A stretch of DNA of 64,000 bases from Candidatus Thorarchaeota archaeon (GTDB lineage Archaea; Asgardarchaeota; Thorarchaeia; Thorarchaeales; Thorarchaeaceae): assembly GCA_029855935.1 (NCBI GenBank), contig JAGSHN010000016.1, positions 124,001 to 188,000 on the forward strand, given 5' to 3'. The notes below the pieces were generated by a model. It saw only the letters and a program-made list of their open reading frames with translations. It was not told the origin of the DNA and made no database searches. Shown piece by piece: positions 61,104 to 64,000 of this stretch. The translations under genes and the position numbers were made by a program. Positions within the stretch are counted from its first letter, which is position 1. Each line of letters starts with the position of its first letter.

Positions 61104-61796
61104 GTGGTTTCCCAGCCTAGAGCGAGCGGCCTGAGTGACATAGAGCATATTGCGTTTGAATTCATACCAATCACACAGTACTTCTCAGACCTCCAGAGTG
61201 CGAGGGGTGCTGGGCGGCTGGATCACGGCTTTCCCGATATGGACCCGCCTGTACCGTCGTTCGAAGAGCTGTATAAGCGCACAGTGGGGCTTGTACCCCA
61301 GTATCACCAGTATACAACGTACCTACTTGTGACGGAGCCAGTTGGTCGTGAGAAGGAACCCATTGGAGTACTGGCAGTCCAGAGGACGTCGCACGATGAG
61401 ATCACTAGGAAGCTGGTGGGTGTCGAGCCACCCTTCGAGGGGACTTGTCTCTACCTGAGCTGGATAGTCCTGCATAAATCTTGGCAGAGGTTGAGACTGT
61501 TCAAGCTGCTCTTCGTCTTCTACGAAACTCTCCTCAAGCGGCTTCGGGCCAAGACCGGTCAGCCAGTATATGGCGCGGCAAAGGCTGTCAGGCGTCTACG
61601 ATACCCCTTCTACCTAATCTCTGGTTCTGAGGATCGGTACGTTGAGTCCAATGACACCGAGTTCAGGTTTCGGGGTCGGCAGGTCGAGTTCTGGGGAATT
61701 CCCGGTGAGGTACTCAACCCAGAGACCTATGCGGGGATTGACTGCTACTACATCAGAATTGTCACAGAGGAGGACAGGGGGTGTTCGAAGGGCTAA
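61104..61796 (+). CDS. Hypothetical protein, possibly acyltransferase-like
   Basis: 230 residues with a GTG start (AGGGG ten bases before). No family recognised with confidence. The middle TYLLVTEPVGREKEPIGVLA followed by GTCLYLSWIVLHKSWQRLRL and a helix KLLFVFYETLLKRLRAKTGQ, then VYGAAKAVRRLRYPFYLISG, has the strand-helix-strand run of GNAT-like acyltransferases, but the acyl-CoA loop is not typical. Lower local GC than most of the window. Confidence 0.6.
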   Translation: MVSQPRASGLSDIEHIAFEFIPITQYFSDLQSARGAGRLDHGFPDMDPPVPSFEELYKRTVGLVPQYHQYTTYLLVTEPVGREKEPIGVLAVQRTSHDEITRKLVGVEPPFEGTCLYLSWIVLHKSWQRLRLFKLLFVFYETLLKRLRAKTGQPVYGAAKAVRRLRYPFYLISGSEDRYVESNDTEFRFRGRQVEFWGIPGEVLNPETYAGIDCYYIRIVTEEDRGCSKG

Positions 61797-61853
61797 TAAG
61801 ACTCCGCCCGCAAGATAGTATTGTGTGAGAAGTAAGTTTGAGGTGCAGGCTGA

Positions 61854-61997
61854 ATGGACCTGGGGAATCCTGTCAAAGTAGACGAGGAGGTCAAGAGAAG
61901 GATTCGGAGGAAACTGGAGGTCTGGGAGCGGGAGTTCAAGGAGAAACTCGAACAGTACAGAAGAGATGGCACCCTCGACGCGGAGGCACAGCTCTAG
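61854..61997 (+). CDS. Small charged helical protein (47 residues)
   Basis: ATG preceded by GAGGTG at about ten bases. The product is a single strongly charged helix, with VKRRIRRKLEVWEREFKEKL in the middle and DGTLDAEAQL at the end. Alternating acidic and basic residues and a Leu/Trp/Phe face suggest helix-helix packing with itself or a partner. It follows the previous gene by 57 bases and may be co-transcribed. Too small for family assignment. Confidence 0.55.
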   Translation: MDLGNPVKVDEEVKRRIRRKLEVWEREFKEKLEQYRRDGTLDAEAQL

Positions 61998-62103
61998 AGT
62001 CTATGATACCTGCAGGAATAGTCGAAGTTTCGTTGATTGTCTGACACAATGCTCCTCTGTGAGGCACTCACGTACCTGAGTGGGCCGCGGCCCGTCCCTA
62101 CGC

Positions 62104-63051
62104 TCATATCATTCCACGGTTGCCTACGACATCGAGGATTGCGGAGGCCAGTACTGAGGCACTCCTCTGCAGCCATAGTGGCGTGAGATTGGACTCGTGA
62201 GAGAGAAGCTCTTGGTCAGCAGCCATCTCTGCCCTGACGGGCGGCTCGGTCAGAAATAGCGTCCCGTCCGGGATGGACGAGCGTGTGAAGTACCAGTCGC
62301 GGTACTGGGCCGCCATCTCACGGTTTCTCTCAACGTCATCAAACTCGTCCAGACTGCGCCAGTTGAGTGCTATCATTGCGTCGCTCTTGGGGATTGCCTC
62401 AGGCCACTCCTCAGACTCCACCACCTCGACCATATCTTGACCCGAGGCTCTCTCGGCCTCTCGCACGACTCGCCTCAGCGGCCCGAATCGCGGTGGAGCG
62501 ACGACCGAGACCCGCGCCCCGAGGGCAGGCGCCAGCATCAGCAGGCTGTGGACAGTCCCGGGTGTGTCAAATCTGTCACCGAAGGCCCACGACACCGTGA
62601 TCTTTGCATCGTTCAGCGACCCCAGTCTGTCACGGATGAGGGACAGATGCGTGAGGGCCGCTACGTCTGCATAGACTTCGTTTCGAATGACAACGCTGAG
62701 GCACGAGAGATGCTCTGCCACAGCGTTTGTTACAGTCACGCCCCCTCCGAGGGTTTCGGTGTCAACAAAGCCCACAAGCATTGCGTCTGCGGCGTTGCTG
62801 CAGATAATGGCCTCTGTGATCAAGTCGTCGAGTGACGTACGGGTCGGCTCGTCCCAACCAAGATGCACGAGATGGGCATTGAGGCGTGCAGCTGCCAGCT
62901 CAGCAGCTCGGAGGTCCCACGATCTCAGCCCGTGAGCAAGAAGACCAATCACACGAGGGGTCGGTTCGTCGAGTGACAGACTGCCCTGCTCTATCAGTAG
63001 GGTCCTCCTCAGTATACCGCGTATCCGGTCGCTATCTCTGGCCAACTCCAT
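62104..63051 (-). CDS. Carbamoyltransferase-fold protein lacking the substrate motifs
   Basis: 315 residues from ATG 63051; the frame continues to 63321 without homologous content. The layout follows ornithine/aspartate carbamoyltransferase: an N-terminal segment VIGLLAHGLRSWDLRAAELA, a middle LSLIRDRLGSLNDAKITVSW, the second-domain strand HSLLMLAPALGARVSVVAPP and a C-terminal LWLQRSASVLASAILDVVG helix. The carbamoyl-phosphate S-T-R-T-R loop is replaced by HGLRSWD, and H-P-x-Q by YADVAAL, so normal catalysis seems impossible. It may be regulatory or have a new activity. Divergent to purB. Confidence 0.6.
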   Translation of the reverse strand: MELARDSDRIRGILRRTLLIEQGSLSLDEPTPRVIGLLAHGLRSWDLRAAELAAARLNAHLVHLGWDEPTRTSLDDLITEAIICSNAADAMLVGFVDTETLGGGVTVTNAVAEHLSCLSVVIRNEVYADVAALTHLSLIRDRLGSLNDAKITVSWAFGDRFDTPGTVHSLLMLAPALGARVSVVAPPRFGPLRRVVREAERASGQDMVEVVESEEWPEAIPKSDAMIALNWRSLDEFDDVERNREMAAQYRDWYFTRSSIPDGTLFLTEPPVRAEMAADQELLSHESNLTPLWLQRSASVLASAILDVVGNRGMI

Positions 63052-63431
63052 TGTGGTTGCGGTGGACTGAGCACAGCTGGCCTTTAGACGTTCCGTAGGG
63101 CACGCTCTGTGGCGCATCCGTCGGATGGTGGGTGTCATCGACGTCCGTGGCGTCCGCCACTGGTCAGTGGCCTCACCGAGCTGATTGACGCGCCCTTGGC
63201 GAGTAGTGACCTCTCCGATAACGAGTGGGCACTGGTTGACGAACCCGTCCGTGTCAGGCGCAGCGACATTCTCGCCAGCATAGTGGTGGAATCGCAGCAT
63301 CGGGCACAGGTATGTTCCCACGGAGCGTCTATCCTGCTGATGGCCCTGGGACAGAATCTCTCGATGGTCGCATCGGCAATGAGCAGAAATATCAGGGGAT
63401 TCCGAGCAAGGGCGGACCGAGGACTCTCAAG
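63052..63431. other. Intergenic region between the carbamoyltransferase-like gene and purB
   Basis: 380 bases with open frames on both strands but no recognisable protein. A TATA-like GAAATATCAGG (63387-63397) lies about 40 bases before purB. A 113-residue plus-strand frame (63109-63450) overlaps purB in another frame and is unlikely to be real. Confidence 0.45.
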
Positions 63432-64000
63432 ATGCCTGTCTGCCCCATAGACTATGGTCGCTACGGTCACCGCGATATGGTGAGGCTGTTCGAGGAGGAA
63501 TATCGGCACGCACTATGGCTGAGGATCGAGGCCACTGTTGCGGAGGTGCAGGCCGAGCTCGGTATCATACCATCTGAGGCGGCTGAGGACATCATAGCGA
63601 CTGCCAGACCAGAGGTGGTCACACTTGAGAGAACGATGGAGATCGAGGCACTGCGACGGCACGATGTGGCGGCGCTGTACGAGGCGATAGCCGAGGAGTG
63701 CCAGGGCCCGGGTCGACGGTGGGTCCACTACGGCCTGACGAGCAATGATGTGAAGGACACAGCTCTCGCACTGCAACTGAGGGCTGCATTCGACGTACTC
63801 CTCCCACAGGTGGATGCGCTGTGTGATACCCTGGCAAGACGCGCTGAGGAGACAGTCGACCTCGTTGCTGTGGGGCGTTCCCACGGTCAGCATGCTGTCC
63901 CCATCACGTACGGGATACGCTTTGCAGTCTGGCTGGATGAGTTGAGGCGTCACAGACTGCGGCTGCTCGAGGCGCGTCACAGGGCCGTTGTCGGAAAGGT
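63432..64000 (+). CDS. purB: Adenylosuccinate lyase, 5' part (runs off the window)
   Basis: The first 189 residues are present. The N-terminal DYGRYGHRDMVRLF, HYGLTSNDVKDTALAL with the substrate-binding region and VAVGRSHGQHAVPITYG with the catalytic His are typical of archaeal PurB. The enzyme splits adenylosuccinate and SAICAR with release of fumarate in purine synthesis. The gene continues beyond base 64000. Confidence 0.93.
   Translation, partial: MPVCPIDYGRYGHRDMVRLFEEEYRHALWLRIEATVAEVQAELGIIPSEAAEDIIATARPEVVTLERTMEIEALRRHDVAALYEAIAEECQGPGRRWVHYGLTSNDVKDTALALQLRAAFDVLLPQVDALCDTLARRAEETVDLVAVGRSHGQHAVPITYGIRFAVWLDELRRHRLRLLEARHRAVVGK

Noticed and set aside
62104-63321. Longer 405-residue version of the carbamoyltransferase-like protein
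   Set aside because: The first 90 residues are Arg/Pro/Thr-rich, without homologous pattern, and would overlap most of the purB upstream region.
63109-63450. 113-residue frame with SSDLSDNEWALVDEP, recalling the start of IS5-type transposases
   Set aside because: Only about 12 residues look similar, nothing after them fits, there are no terminal inverted repeats or target duplications, and the frame overlaps the real start of purB.
1-64000. tRNA, rRNA, CRISPR arrays, inteins and insertion sequences
   Set aside because: By eye I found no T-loop-like cloverleaf, no regularly spaced repeat-spacer array, no intein splice blocks and no transposase. A covariance-model search would be needed to exclude a tRNA with introns.

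Overview
The window looks like one piece of an Asgard-type archaeal chromosome. The archaeal traits are TATA/BRE-like core promoters (for example TTTATATC and CTTTATCA elements about 25-30 bases before predicted starts), A/V-type ATP synthase subunits (I, H, E, K, C), an archaeal-style TrmI tRNA methyltransferase and a dolichol-phosphate-type glycosyltransferase set. The Asgard flavour comes from a Rab/Ras-like small GTPase, a second MglA-like GTPase, four Roadblock/LC7 proteins and a V4R (TRAPP/Bet3-related fold) protein, several in one operon. The exact Asgard lineage cannot be fixed from this sequence. Base composition is fairly GC-rich, so many long antisense open frames exist; I treated these as shadows. 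I saw no rRNA, tRNA, CRISPR array or insertion sequence.

Layout. 0.3-3.4 kb: V4R, Roadblock, GTPase and three more Roadblock genes on the plus strand, then a galactokinase-like GHMP kinase. 4.7-10.7 kb: tetrahydrofolate one-carbon enzymes (FTCD fusion, FolD, formate-THF ligase) around a membrane-anchored toroid-repeat protein. 10.9-17.5 kb: a minus-strand block with a TauE-like exporter, SAM hydrolase, NAD-kinase-like protein, nucleotidyltransferase, an unknown protein translationally coupled to a Rab-like GTPase, and an alpha/beta hydrolase. 17.6-23.1 kb: phosphosugar mutase, a coiled-coil protein with an Ala/Pro tail, and an apparently complete bacillithiol pathway (BshB on minus; BshA and BshC on plus). 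23.2-31.6 kb: aminotransferase with a repeated operator-like site, PyrF, membrane and Nudix proteins, TrmI, a winged-helix protein and a 774-residue helical protein. 31.7-38 kb: fragmented A-type ATPase locus plus an AtpZ/AtpI-like small membrane protein. 38.2-43.2 kb: LarA-type racemase, FGGY kinase, GIY-YIG protein, a membrane protein and a PadR-TRASH metal-sensor-like regulator. 43.3-49.3 kb: a complex I/Mrp/Mbh-like membrane arm with no catalytic subunits in view. 49.5-59.5 kb: sugar epimerase, OsmC-like protein, UPF0182 protein and a glycosylation cluster. 59.6-64 kb: HypC, a PflX-type radical SAM protein, two unknown genes, a carbamoyltransferase-like pseudoenzyme and the start of purB.

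The points most worth following up are the bacillithiol cluster in an archaeon, the V4R/Roadblock/GTPase operon, the carbamoyltransferase-fold protein lacking its substrate motifs, the paired operator upstream of the aminotransferase, and a local reading-frame slip in the third Roadblock gene.
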